DNA of 64,000 bases from Verrucomicrobiales bacterium (GTDB lineage: Bacteria > Verrucomicrobiota > Verrucomicrobiia > Limisphaerales > J093). The stretch spans positions 1-64,000 of the forward strand of contig JACKPV010000039.1 of NCBI GenBank assembly GCA_024233305.1. Direction: 5' to 3'. Every line of letters starts with the position of its first letter. The stretch's first letter is position 1. The position numbers were made by a program, and so were the translations under genes. Under the pieces are notes generated by a model. That model saw only the letters and a program-made list of their open reading frames with translations, was not told the origin of the DNA and searched no databases. Below, in pieces: positions 48,059 to 56,499 of the stretch.

Positions 48059-49437
48059 CAACCAACGAACTCCAGCCGGCTTTCTCCGCGCGGCAGATCG
48101 AAGCTCGCCGTGACCGTGTCGCCATCGCGGTGCCAGGCGCCGGAACGGAGGGAAAGCAGCCGGCCGGTCTCAACGAAAGCTTGCACGGCTTCCGCGGTTC
48201 GAAGCCGCAGCCCCCGGCCGGCGGGCATCGGCAGGCGCACCGTGAACCGCGGACACCCAAAGGGCGCATGGAAGCGCAGCCCCGTCGGATCCGGGGAAAT
48301 CGCCGTCAATTCTCTGGCGGCCCAGTAGCGCGCCACTTCTCCGAGCTTCATCCAGAGCAGGTGATCGAAGCGGGCGTGGAGGCGGCGAACCACTTCCTGG
48401 AACACCCGAAATCCCCGCTCCTCGCCGTTCCAGTAAATCCCTGTCCAATGGCATACCATCAGGGCCGGTTCGCCCCGGGTGATGACGTCCACCATCCGGC
48501 CGGAGCCCAGGTCGCTGGTGATGAAGCGGTCCACGCCCTCCGGCTCGACGCAGTCCCAGCCGCCCGTCCAGTCCCCGGTGCAGCCCACAATGCTGACCAC
48601 GCACCGCGGATCATCGCTGTCCAGGTCCGCGGCATACTCGACCCGGGGAGCCACGCTTTCGCTGCCGCGGTCGTAAAGATCCCGGAAGTAGTGGGGCACG
48701 GGCGCGCCGAAGACATCTCTGACCGACTCGAGCGTGGCCTGGGCGAGTTGCGGGCGGGCGCGGTTGCCGAACCCGCCCGGGGTGGTGATCCCCTCGCACG
48801 GCAGCCCGACGTTTTTCAGGATGCGGAGCGCATAACCGAGGTAATCGGCGAGTTCGTCGACGGAGCGTCCGGTGGTCCAGTCCCAATTCTCCATGAACCG
48901 GGTGGTGGCCTCGGGGTGGGGCTGGCCGGTGCGGGTGTCGATCACGCGCGTATGGGTCACCATCTCCGGGTGAATGTCCCAGTTCGGTGTCATCAGACCG
49001 CGCACCAGTTCGAGGCTTTCGTCCAGTTCCCGCCGCGTCCACCCGGGTAACAGGCGATCCACGCGGCCCACGCAGGCCGGATAGGGAACGATGCTGTACT
49101 TCCCCTTCACACCCTGGGCCGCGGACCATTCGCCGAACTTCCGGACGAAGGCATCCGGGATCTCGGCTGGCCAGTCGCGCCAGTGGCGTCGGTAGCTTGG
49201 ATTCTCGCCGCCGAAGGCCTCGTCGAACTGCGGCATGGCAAACCGGTTGAGGTTCACCAGGCACGTCGAGTCGTCGATGATCAGACCAACGGGGACGCGA
49301 CCCAGCGGATTGAGGACTTCGGCCACGCGCTGGCCCGGGGGACGCGCGCCGGCTTCCTGCCCGGAGAGGGAACCGGGCCACCCGGCCAGCGCCGCCGCGC
49401 CAAGTCCGCCTGCGCGCAGAAATTCACGACGATTCAT
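48058..49437 (-). CDS. Tat-exported protein, possible polysaccharide-deacetylase-like barrel
   Basis: The protein has 459 residues and begins with a twin-arginine leader (MNRREFLRAGGLGAAALAG). Early in the mature part VPVGLIIDDSTC and later WDIHPEMVTHTRV have the acidic and His/Thr pattern of NodB-type deacetylase or related (beta/alpha)7 barrels, though the match is partial. A C-terminal beta-domain (about 390-459) follows. It is the first gene of a pair with the nitrilase. What else: an uncharacterised Verrucomicrobia/Planctomycetes-type exported hydrolase. Confidence 0.6.
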   Translation of the reverse strand: MNRREFLRAGGLGAAALAGWPGSLSGQEAGARPPGQRVAEVLNPLGRVPVGLIIDDSTCLVNLNRFAMPQFDEAFGGENPSYRRHWRDWPAEIPDAFVRKFGEWSAAQGVKGKYSIVPYPACVGRVDRLLPGWTRRELDESLELVRGLMTPNWDIHPEMVTHTRVIDTRTGQPHPEATTRFMENWDWTTGRSVDELADYLGYALRILKNVGLPCEGITTPGGFGNRARPQLAQATLESVRDVFGAPVPHYFRDLYDRGSESVAPRVEYAADLDSDDPRCVVSIVGCTGDWTGGWDCVEPEGVDRFITSDLGSGRMVDVITRGEPALMVCHWTGIYWNGEERGFRVFQEVVRRLHARFDHLLWMKLGEVARYWAARELTAISPDPTGLRFHAPFGCPRFTVRLPMPAGRGLRLRTAEAVQAFVETGRLLSLRSGAWHRDGDTVTASFDLPRGESRLEFVG

Positions 49438-49485
49438 GGATGCACGGGGATCATTGCCAGCGGGGAATAGGGCGCCGGCAACGCT

Positions 49486-50046
49486 TCATTCTGTGGCCGC
49501 ATCGCCCGCGGACGGAGTCGGGGCGGGTTTCGCGGGGGTGGACTTCGATGGCGCGCGCCGTTCGGCCAGGGACTTGCCCGAACCGCCGCCGCCGAGCCGG
49601 ATTGAAAACAACACCAAACCCTCACCGCGGCCTGTGAACGGATCTTGCGTCAGGTTCTGTGTGCCGTCTCCGTAGCCGGCCGGGGCAAACGGATTCACCA
49701 GTTGCCAGGGTTGCTCGCGAATCAGCGCCTCTCCCAGCAACCCTCCGTAACGCGCGCGCACGACCGTCAATTCCCGGGCCGCGACCGGATCGAGCACCTT
49801 CTGGGAACGGGCCGCTGTCGGCTGCGTCTGGCCCAGCAGCACCGCGTCGGGCAGGGAGGGCATGGGCCACCCCGCTTCGGCAACCACGGTGGGCTCGCTG
49901 GTCGGGCCGGGGGTCGGCTTGAGCGGAGGGACCTCCGCGCGGACAGCGGGCTTGGGCGCCGGTTCCGCGCTGACTTCGCCTGCCGGTGCCTGGGCCAGGG
50001 TGGCAATCGCGGTCAACGCACTGGAGAAAAGCAGCCTTGAGATCAT
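49486..50046 (-). CDS. Small secreted Pro/Ala-rich protein of unknown function
   Basis: The start at 50046 gives MISRLLFSSALTAIATLAQA, a typical signal peptide; 186 residues in all. Residues about 25-70 are Pro/Ala/Glu-rich and probably disordered; the central part (VRARYGGLLGEALIREQPW) looks folded, and the C-terminal tail is again Lys/Pro/Ala-rich. No family is recognised. It lies 48 bp upstream of the Tat-deacetylase-like gene on the same strand and may be co-transcribed. Confidence 0.6.
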   Translation of the reverse strand: MISRLLFSSALTAIATLAQAPAGEVSAEPAPKPAVRAEVPPLKPTPGPTSEPTVVAEAGWPMPSLPDAVLLGQTQPTAARSQKVLDPVAARELTVVRARYGGLLGEALIREQPWQLVNPFAPAGYGDGTQNLTQDPFTGRGEGLVLFSIRLGGGGSGKSLAERRAPSKSTPAKPAPTPSAGDAATE

Positions 50047-50190
50047 GGGACGCAGCCGTCGGGATCGAGTGAATCTTCGTTCCGGGAAGACCCTCTGGCA
50101 TGAACCGGGCCGTGTCAACTCCACCCGGCATGGCCGCCGCCCCGTGGATGGACCATTTCGCCGCCGTCCGGCCCGGTCCGAATTCCCCTG

Positions 50191-50386
50191 AGCCGTATCG
50201 ATTCAACCCGCGGTAGCCGCCGACGTGTAGTCGGCGCTGAAATCCACGGGCTTACGCGGGCTCGCCGATTCCGATCAGCAGTCACCTTTGGGTGAATCGT
50301 CGCCCTCGGCGGCAGGCGGCCCTATCCCAGCTGAGTCATGCGCCGACGGCACGTCGGCGGCTGCGAGTTACTGAATCGCGACGGCT
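50191..50386 (+). repeat. Dispersed 196-bp palindromic element, copy D
   Basis: A complete copy: AGCCGTATCGATTCAA at the left and TGAATCGCGACGGCT at the right form imperfect terminal inverted repeats. Inner palindromes are GCCGCCGACGTGTAGTCGGC (near 50220) and GCCGACGGCACGTCGGCGGC (near 50343). It aligns end to end with the reverse complement of copy A. Confidence 0.82.
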
Positions 50387-50556
50387 GAGGCGGACCGCAT
50401 GTCTGCGGGGTTTCGAGGGACGGCTGTCGGCCGGGCGGCGTGCATCGCACGGGGGTTCGGTCGCCGGGCCACGGCGCAACTCTCGAGCCGGCGCGATGCC
50501 CGGCGCGGCCGAGGTTGCGCTGGACTTGTTGGCGGGGATTAACCAATTTCAGGCGC

Positions 50557-52791
50557 ATGAACAGAGTCGAGGACAAGGCCGCGCAGCGGGCCCGATGCCG
50601 GATCGCAAGCACACGGCGGATCGTGGCTTCATTGGCCGCTACCGGAGCCCTGCTGTCGGGGCAGGCGTCGCTGATCGACAAGTGGGACGCGGACAGCCTT
50701 ACCGGCAGTGTCCTTGACGGTGGCGAGATCATTCTCTGGCCGAGTCAGAACGGGGTCAACGCCTGGCCCGATTACACGCTGCCTTCGCTCTCGACCTTCC
50801 ACGCGAACGGAACGCCAGCCGGCGGCCCGGTGGTGCGGTTGAGCGGTTCGGCTTTCGAGGTGGACGCCGGGGACAGCCCGCTGCAGGGGTTGAGCGAATT
50901 CACCCTGTCGGTGGTCGTCAAGTTCAATGCCCCCTCCACCCGCCCTGGTGGCGCGCACTGGGGAAGCAAGACCGGCCTGATCGACGCCAACAACGCGAAC
51001 GATCGGGCGGACTGGGGAACGGCCCTGACGCGCGAAGGCGATGTCGGCTTCGGGGTGGGCCAGCCGGACACCAGCCTCTACACCACTTCGGGCTCGGCGG
51101 TGGACGACCGGTTCCACGTCGTGGTCGTTACCTGGAAAGCGGGCGAAGTGCAGAAGCTCTACCTGGACAACTGGGATCCCATCGCCGCCGAAGATCCCGT
51201 TCCGGCCGGTCCCCGCGAGGCCAGCCGGATGACGTTCGGCAGTTCGAGCGTGGGCGGGGACGTGGATCAGCTGCTTTCCGGCGACCTCGTGGAGGTGCGC
51301 TTTTACGACACGGTCATGACCGATGCCGAGGCCCTGGCCGAGGCCAACGCGCTGGCGACGACGCATGGCGTGCAGTTCACGCGCCTGATCGACTCCTTTG
51401 CCGCAAGCACCACCGAGATCAACGCGGGCGAGAGCCTCACGCTGAGTTGGGAGGTCGCACCCGACGCCGCGATGCAGATCCAACCGGGCATCGGCGATAT
51501 CACCGGGCAGCCCACCGGCAACCGCGAAGTCACTCCCGCCAAGGACACGCTGTACACCCTGATCGCCACCCGCGATACCGTCACCAACCAGGCGGTTGTC
51601 GATATCATCGTGCGGCGCGCGGCAGAGGACGCCCTGGTGGACGTGTGGGACGCGGCAGCGGTCAACGAGGGCGCCATCACCAGCTGGACGAGCGCCAACG
51701 GTCGGATCGCCGCGTCCGCCACGCCGGAACCCGCCGTTGCCGTTCCCAGTGCAACCCCCGCCGGCACGCCCGCGGTCGAGTTTGCCCGTTCGTTGCTTTC
51801 GGTCGCCGGGCAACAGAACCCGCTGGCCGGCCTGACCGAGGCCACCATTGCTTACGTTTTCAAAGCGAACGAGCCGCCCACCCGCAACGACGGCGTCGAG
51901 TGGTCGGGGAAGACCGGCATTCTGGATGCCTCACAGGACGGCGCGACGAACGATTGGGGTTGCGTCCTCGACGAAAACGGCCAGGCCGGGTTCGGGATCG
52001 GCAATCCGGACGGGACTCTCTATTCGGCGGGCGAGAGCCTGGCCGACGGACAGTGGCACGTCGCCATCCAGACCTGGAATGCCGGTCGCATGCGTCTCTA
52101 CGTCGACGAGCGTCCGGTCATTGCTTCCGCCGGACAGGTCAGTCGGTCGCCCCGCGGCAACGGCAACCTGGTCTTCGGGGGCGCTGCCGACCTGAGCGGC
52201 GACGGTATGTTCGTCGGGCAACTTGCGGAAGTCCGGTTCTACAACGACGGCCTGGCCGAAACGGAGGTCGCGAAGGTCCGGGACGAACTTGCGGCCAAGC
52301 ATGGGCTGGGTGGAGGCGCGTCGATCGATCCGTTCCCGATCCTTGCCAGCGGGTTCAACAACGACGGCGACTACTTCGTCACGATTGCCAGTGTCCCGGG
52401 CATCACCTACCGCCTGCAGAAAAAGGCGGGCCTGGGGGATGGGGAATGGGCGGACGTCGCTTCGGCCGGAGCGTCGGGCGCGGAGTTGACCCTGACGGAC
52501 ACCGGCGCAGGGAGTGGGGGCGGCTTCTATCGCGTCGTGGCGGATGCCAGCAGTGGCAGCGGGGGCACGCCGTTTCCGATCCTGGGCGCGGGATTCACCG
52601 TGGCCAACAGCTTCGCGGTGACTTTCGAGGCGGTGCCAGGCGGCGCCTACGAACTGCTCAAGAAGGATGGACTGGCCGGCGCAACCTGGACTTCGGTGGC
52701 CTCGGGCACCGCCACGGCCGCGACACTTACCCTCACCGACACGGAAGCCACGAATCCCAACGCCTTCTACCGGGTGTCGCGCAGCCGGTAA
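50557..52791 (+). CDS. Secreted protein with two LamG/concanavalin-A-like domains
   Basis: The start at 50557 (MNRVEDKAAQ) leads into a signal-like stretch (IVASLAATGALLSGQAS); 744 residues. The first LamG-like sandwich covers about 40-270 (VVTWKAGEVQKLYLDNWDP), an Ig-like linker about 275-350 (INAGESLTLSWEVAP), the second sandwich about 355-590 (AIQTWNAGRMRLYVDERPV). Two C-terminal repeats of a FPILxxGF...FYRVxxD type follow, common at the ends of exported Verrucomicrobia proteins. The likely role is glycan or surface binding. Its last 14 codons are duplicated 2.1 kb downstream. Confidence 0.8.
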   Translation: MNRVEDKAAQRARCRIASTRRIVASLAATGALLSGQASLIDKWDADSLTGSVLDGGEIILWPSQNGVNAWPDYTLPSLSTFHANGTPAGGPVVRLSGSAFEVDAGDSPLQGLSEFTLSVVVKFNAPSTRPGGAHWGSKTGLIDANNANDRADWGTALTREGDVGFGVGQPDTSLYTTSGSAVDDRFHVVVVTWKAGEVQKLYLDNWDPIAAEDPVPAGPREASRMTFGSSSVGGDVDQLLSGDLVEVRFYDTVMTDAEALAEANALATTHGVQFTRLIDSFAASTTEINAGESLTLSWEVAPDAAMQIQPGIGDITGQPTGNREVTPAKDTLYTLIATRDTVTNQAVVDIIVRRAAEDALVDVWDAAAVNEGAITSWTSANGRIAASATPEPAVAVPSATPAGTPAVEFARSLLSVAGQQNPLAGLTEATIAYVFKANEPPTRNDGVEWSGKTGILDASQDGATNDWGCVLDENGQAGFGIGNPDGTLYSAGESLADGQWHVAIQTWNAGRMRLYVDERPVIASAGQVSRSPRGNGNLVFGGAADLSGDGMFVGQLAEVRFYNDGLAETEVAKVRDELAAKHGLGGGASIDPFPILASGFNNDGDYFVTIASVPGITYRLQKKAGLGDGEWADVASAGASGAELTLTDTGAGSGGGFYRVVADASSGSGGTPFPILGAGFTVANSFAVTFEAVPGGAYELLKKDGLAGATWTSVASGTATAATLTLTDTEATNPNAFYRVSRSR
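52742..52782. repeat. 41-bp direct repeat, copy 1 (3' end of LamG gene)
   Basis: CGGAAGCCACGAATCCCAAC and the next 21 bp match 54873-54913 in 40 of 41 positions (T/G at 52768/54899), 2131 bp apart. Here it is part of the intact LamG gene. Confidence 0.85.
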
Positions 52792-53387
52792 CGCGCCCGC
52801 GGAACCGTTCAACGCGGCAATGCGGCCAAGGCCAGTGGCGAAGTCAGCGCACCGAGGAGTCACCGGGATGGACTGCAGCGCACCAGACCTCGGCGGAAAT
52901 CAGGAAGATACGCTTCGGTAGATCAGGCGCAGGTCGTTACCGGAAAAGGCGCCAGGTTCTCGGTCGCCCGGGCGGACGCACGGTCACGATCTACCCAAAG
53001 GGGCGCGCACGGAGTGACACGCCCTACCACTTGGCCCGGGTGGGGCGCGCAGTCCCCTGCGCGCCGCCCGAGATCCAGCCCCCCGCTCACCTCCCGAACC
53101 CGCATCGAGGGCGGTTCCGCTCGCTCACTCCACCCTGCGCCTCAAACCGCTCGGTTTTGGGGCTTCCGCCCACCAGCCAGTCGGCCGGGGTCTGGTGCTC
53201 TGGGCTGCATGCTTCCCCTCACCCGCCCGCACGGTTCGGAGAGCGGGATGGCGCTCATCCCGCCCTCCCCACCCCTCTCCGCTTTCAAAGCCGTTCGGAG
53301 TCGGAACAGCCGGAGACGCGCATATCGCGTCGCGTTTGTCACAATTCGTCTCGACATGACGGAATCCCCGTCATCCACTGGTGCATC
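52792..53387. other. Non-coding stretch at the left of the DUF4143 module
   Basis: No gene is recognised. GGGCGCGCACGGAGTGACAC near 53003 and RAVPCAPPE-like translations nearby resemble a short repeat found in many Verrucomicrobia intergenic regions (from memory). A small inverted repeat (GACGGAATCCCCGTC) lies at about 53359-53373 just before the ATPase gene. Confidence 0.45.
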
Positions 53388-54614
53388 TTGAACATCTATC
53401 GCCATCGCGAGTTGCGACACCTGTTGCGGCAAACGCTCCGTCAGACGCCCGTGACCGTAATCAGCGGATTGCGGCAGGCGGGCAAGAGCACCTTCCTCCA
53501 AAACGAGCCGGAGGTCGCCGCGGGGCGGGCCTACGCGACCCTGGATGATCTCGATGCGCTGGAATCCGCCCGGGCTGAGCCCGACCGGTTCCTTGGCCGC
53601 GCCGACAAGTTTGCGCTCGACGAGGCCCAACGCCTGCCCGAGCTGTTCCTTCCATTGAAGCGGGTGGTGGATCAGAACCGGCTTCCGGGGAGGTTCGTGC
53701 TGACCGGTTCGGCGAATCTGCTGCTGCTGAAACGGGTGGCAGACAGCCTGGCAGGACGGGCGTTCTACGCGGTGATGCACCCCCTGAATCGGCGGGAACT
53801 CCTGGGCCGATTGGAGGAACCGCCCGTCCTGGCACACTTCTTCACGACGGGGAAATGGCCCGAGGTCCAGGTCCCATCGTTGGACGAAGTCGAGGTCCTG
53901 CGCGGTGGGTTTCCCGAGGTGGCCCTCAATCCCGAGGTGAACCGGCAATTGTGGTTTGACGGCTTTGAACGCAGCTATCTGGAGCGTGATGTGCGCGACC
54001 TCCGACGCGTGGAAGACCTGGCCAGCTTTCGGCGCTTGCTCCGGCTTTGTGCGCTGCGGGTGGGTAATGTCCTTAACGCCAGCGGGCTGGCCCGCGACGT
54101 CAAATTGAGTGAAGCCACCGTGCGGCGGCACCTGGACCTGCTGGAAACCCTCATGGTCATCCATCGGTTGCCGCCGTTTCTGGGCAATCGCAGCTCCCGG
54201 TTGATCAAGTCGCCGAAGCTCTACTTTGCCGACAGCGGCCTGGCGGCGCATCTGGCGGGAGTCACCGAACTGGCGGCGAGTCCGCTGGAGCCGTTGCGCG
54301 GGGCGTTGCTCGAGAACTTCGTCCTCCAGAACCTCATGGCGGCGCTGGAACCGCACTTGATCGGCGTGCGGTTTCACTTCTGGCACGAACAAGGTCGTCA
54401 GGAAGTGGACTTCGTCGTCGAGCACGGACGCCGGGTGATCGCCATCGAGGTCAAGGCCAAGGGGCGGGTGGAATCCGGTGACACCAAGGGCCTGCAGGAC
54501 TTCGTCCAACGCACACCGGACTGCCTGGCAGGAGTGCTCACCTACTCCGGACGCGAGCTGCTGCCACTCGGCGAACGGCTTTGGGCGGTGCCGCTGCACA
54601 TGCTTCTCGGGTAG
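53388..54614 (+). CDS. AAA-type ATPase with DUF4143 (REase-fold) C-terminus
   Basis: A TTG at 53388 is the best start (MNIYRHRELR when read as Met), giving 408 residues; no ATG or GTG exists nearby in this frame. Walker A is GLRQAGKST (27-35), Walker B LDEAQRLPEL, sensor LTGSANLLLL. A winged helix (LSEATVRRHLDLLETL) and FADSGLAAHL follow, and the C-terminal DUF4143 part has an EVDFVVEHGRRVIAIEVKAK motif, which is the acidic core of a restriction-endonuclease-like fold. Members are common, of unknown biological role and often in mobile or toxin-like contexts. It lies between two copies of the 3' end of the LamG gene. Confidence 0.85.
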   Translation: MNIYRHRELRHLLRQTLRQTPVTVISGLRQAGKSTFLQNEPEVAAGRAYATLDDLDALESARAEPDRFLGRADKFALDEAQRLPELFLPLKRVVDQNRLPGRFVLTGSANLLLLKRVADSLAGRAFYAVMHPLNRRELLGRLEEPPVLAHFFTTGKWPEVQVPSLDEVEVLRGGFPEVALNPEVNRQLWFDGFERSYLERDVRDLRRVEDLASFRRLLRLCALRVGNVLNASGLARDVKLSEATVRRHLDLLETLMVIHRLPPFLGNRSSRLIKSPKLYFADSGLAAHLAGVTELAASPLEPLRGALLENFVLQNLMAALEPHLIGVRFHFWHEQGRQEVDFVVEHGRRVIAIEVKAKGRVESGDTKGLQDFVQRTPDCLAGVLTYSGRELLPLGERLWAVPLHMLLG

Positions 54615-54688
54615 CCACGCAAGAGGCAAGAGGGGTCAAACTATAACAATGGACTGGCTTGGGCTGGTATGGGGTTGGAGGGTTCCCC

Positions 54689-54853
54689 ATGGCACGTCAA
54701 CTGCGTATCGAGTATCCGGGGGCGATCTACCAAGTCATGAGCCGCGGAGACTGGCGGGAAGACATCTTCCACGACGAAGTGGATCGTTTGGAATCTCTCA
54801 AGACGCTGGCTGAGGCCTGCCAAAAGGCGGATTTCCAGATTCATGCCTACTGC
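54689..54853 (+). pseudogene. Truncated REP-associated tyrosine transposase (RAYT)
   Basis: From the ATG: MARQLRIEYPGAIYQVMSRG, DWREDIFHDEVDR, then IHAYC at 54853. This is the conserved start of RAYT proteins; the intact family continues with a HFH-type motif after HAYC, but here the sequence breaks off 20 bp before a copy of the LamG 3' end. The leader GAGGGGTCAAACTATAAC is typical of this family. Confidence 0.8.
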
Positions 54854-54872
54854 CCCTCTATGACCCCATATT

Positions 54873-54913
54873 CGGAAGCCACGAATCCCAACGCCTTCGA
54901 CCGGGTGTCGCGC
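54873..54913. repeat. 41-bp direct repeat, copy 2
   Basis: A second copy of the LamG gene 3' end (see 52742-52782). In the reading frame of the RAYT fragment it reads SEATNPNAFDRVSRS, the same phase as in the LamG protein, but then continues into unrelated sequence. Confidence 0.85.
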
Positions 54914-55004
54914 TCTCCAGCCTCGCCTGCGACCCCGTCTCGCGGCGGCGGACGGGGACGCTTTCGGCATTGCTGGAGCGACGCCGGGTTTTTAGGCTTC
55001 GGGG

Positions 55005-55781
55005 ATGGTAGTTGCTGACTCATCGCCCGATGCCTCCACTCCGGGGGCCGAGTTTCCGCGTCCCGACGGACGGTTGCCCGGCGACCTGCGCCCGGTGCGG
55101 TTCCAGAACCACATCGCGCCGCACGCCGCCGGCTCGACCCTCATCGAATGGGGGAACACCCGCGTGATCTGCGCTGCCAGCGTTGACGAAGCCGTGCCGC
55201 GCTGGATGAAGGAGCAGGGCGTGCAGGGCGGCTGGGCGACCGCCGAATACTCGATGCTTCCCTATTCGACGCTCCAGCGAAAGGCCCGCGAGGTCGCCCG
55301 CGGCAAACCGGAGGGACGCACTCAGGAAATCCAGCGGCTCATCGGCCGCTCGATTCGAGCCGCGCTCGACTTGACCCGGTTCGGCTCCCGCACGGTCTGG
55401 GTGGATTGCGATGTCCTGCAAGCCGACGGGGGCACGCGCACGGCGGCCATCACCGGCGGCTACGTGGCGCTGGGCCTGGCCTTGCAGAAGCTCCAGCGCG
55501 AGGGGTTGCTCAAGGAAAACCCGATCCGGACGCAGGTCGCGGCGGTCAGCGTGGGCATCGTCGCCGGCCGCGTGGTGCTGGACCTCGATTATTGCGAGGA
55601 TTCCACCGCCGACGTGGACCTGAACGTGGTGATGACCGGCGCCGGGGAGTTCGTCGAGGTGCAGGGGACGGGAGAACGCACGACCTTCGATGACGCCGGC
55701 TTGGCGGCAATGCTCGGCAAAGCGCGGGCCGGACTTGATCAGTTGATGGCCCTGCAGCGCGAGGCGCTGGCCGCCGGTTGA
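55005..55781 (+). CDS. rph: Ribonuclease PH
   Basis: The protein has 258 residues. It phosphorolytically trims the 3' ends of tRNA precursors. RNase PH features: RPDGRLPGDLRPVRF at the start, GNTRVICAASVDEAVPRW, RTQEIQRLIGRSIRAAL, VDCDVLQADGGTRTAAITGG and STADVDLNVVMTGAGEFVEV. It begins a compact operon: its TGA overlaps the next ATG (TGATG). The first 20 residues are longer than usual but the ATG at 55005 is the only plausible start. Confidence 0.95.
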   Translation: MVVADSSPDASTPGAEFPRPDGRLPGDLRPVRFQNHIAPHAAGSTLIEWGNTRVICAASVDEAVPRWMKEQGVQGGWATAEYSMLPYSTLQRKAREVARGKPEGRTQEIQRLIGRSIRAALDLTRFGSRTVWVDCDVLQADGGTRTAAITGGYVALGLALQKLQREGLLKENPIRTQVAAVSVGIVAGRVVLDLDYCEDSTADVDLNVVMTGAGEFVEVQGTGERTTFDDAGLAAMLGKARAGLDQLMALQREALAAG

Positions 55782-56434
55782 TGAACCCGTTCACCCGCTT
55801 CTATCTGCTCCGGCACGGCGAGGTCGAGAGGGCCTATCAGCGTGTGTTTGCGGGCCGGTTGGACGTCGGGCTTTCCCCGACCGGCGCCCGGCAGGCGGAG
55901 ATCCTGGCGCATAGCCTGCGGCCGGTGCCTTTCGACGCGGTGTATGTCAGTCCGCTGCGACGCGCGCAGGCCACCGCCAAGCCCCTGCTCGCGTCCAACG
56001 GACACCGCGCGGAGACCATCACCGACCTGCAGGAGATGGACTTCGGCGACTGGACCGGACACACGTGGGATGAGGTGCTGGCGCACTTTGGGAAGAGCGC
56101 CTTCGACTGGCTCGAGGAGATCGAACACGGCCGGGTGCCGAACGGCGAAACCGGCGCGGGGATTCTGGATCGCCTGGGCCGGGTGTTGACGGCGCTGCAC
56201 GATCGCCACCGTGGTCGCACCGTGGCCGTGATCTGTCACGGAGGCGTCATCCGCGCGGCCCTGGCCTGGTGGCTCGGATTGCCGCTGGCGCGCGCGGGTG
56301 GTTTTGAGATCGACTACGCAAGCGTCACCATCGTGGACTGGCACGAGCGCCGACCCGAGGTGCAACTGTTGAACTGGACTCCCTGGAGGAACCCCCAGGA
56401 AACCGACCCCAAGGCCGGCCCGGCCGGCTCATGA
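55781..56434 (+). CDS. Histidine phosphatase (phosphoglycerate-mutase-like)
   Basis: The protein has 217 residues. The catalytic motif LLRHGE has the phosphorylated H12; a second His lies in VICHGGVIRAAL, and SPLRRAQAT supplies the usual arginine. It belongs to the broad PGM/CobC-like branch; the substrate is unknown. It overlaps rph at the start (TGATG) and the next gene at its end (ATGA at 56431). Confidence 0.85.
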   Translation: MNPFTRFYLLRHGEVERAYQRVFAGRLDVGLSPTGARQAEILAHSLRPVPFDAVYVSPLRRAQATAKPLLASNGHRAETITDLQEMDFGDWTGHTWDEVLAHFGKSAFDWLEEIEHGRVPNGETGAGILDRLGRVLTALHDRHRGRTVAVICHGGVIRAALAWWLGLPLARAGGFEIDYASVTIVDWHERRPEVQLLNWTPWRNPQETDPKAGPAGS

Positions 56435-56499
56435 GCCAAGGGGCCGTGACGAGCAGACCAAGACTCCTTCACTCCCACGTTCTCCACCCCGCACGACGC

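Noticed and set aside
51447..53387. Extension of the DUF4143 gene far upstream through the LamG gene.
   Set aside because: The upstream part is an alternate-frame reading of the LamG gene and lacks protein-like pattern; a TTG at 53388 starts the conserved sequence.
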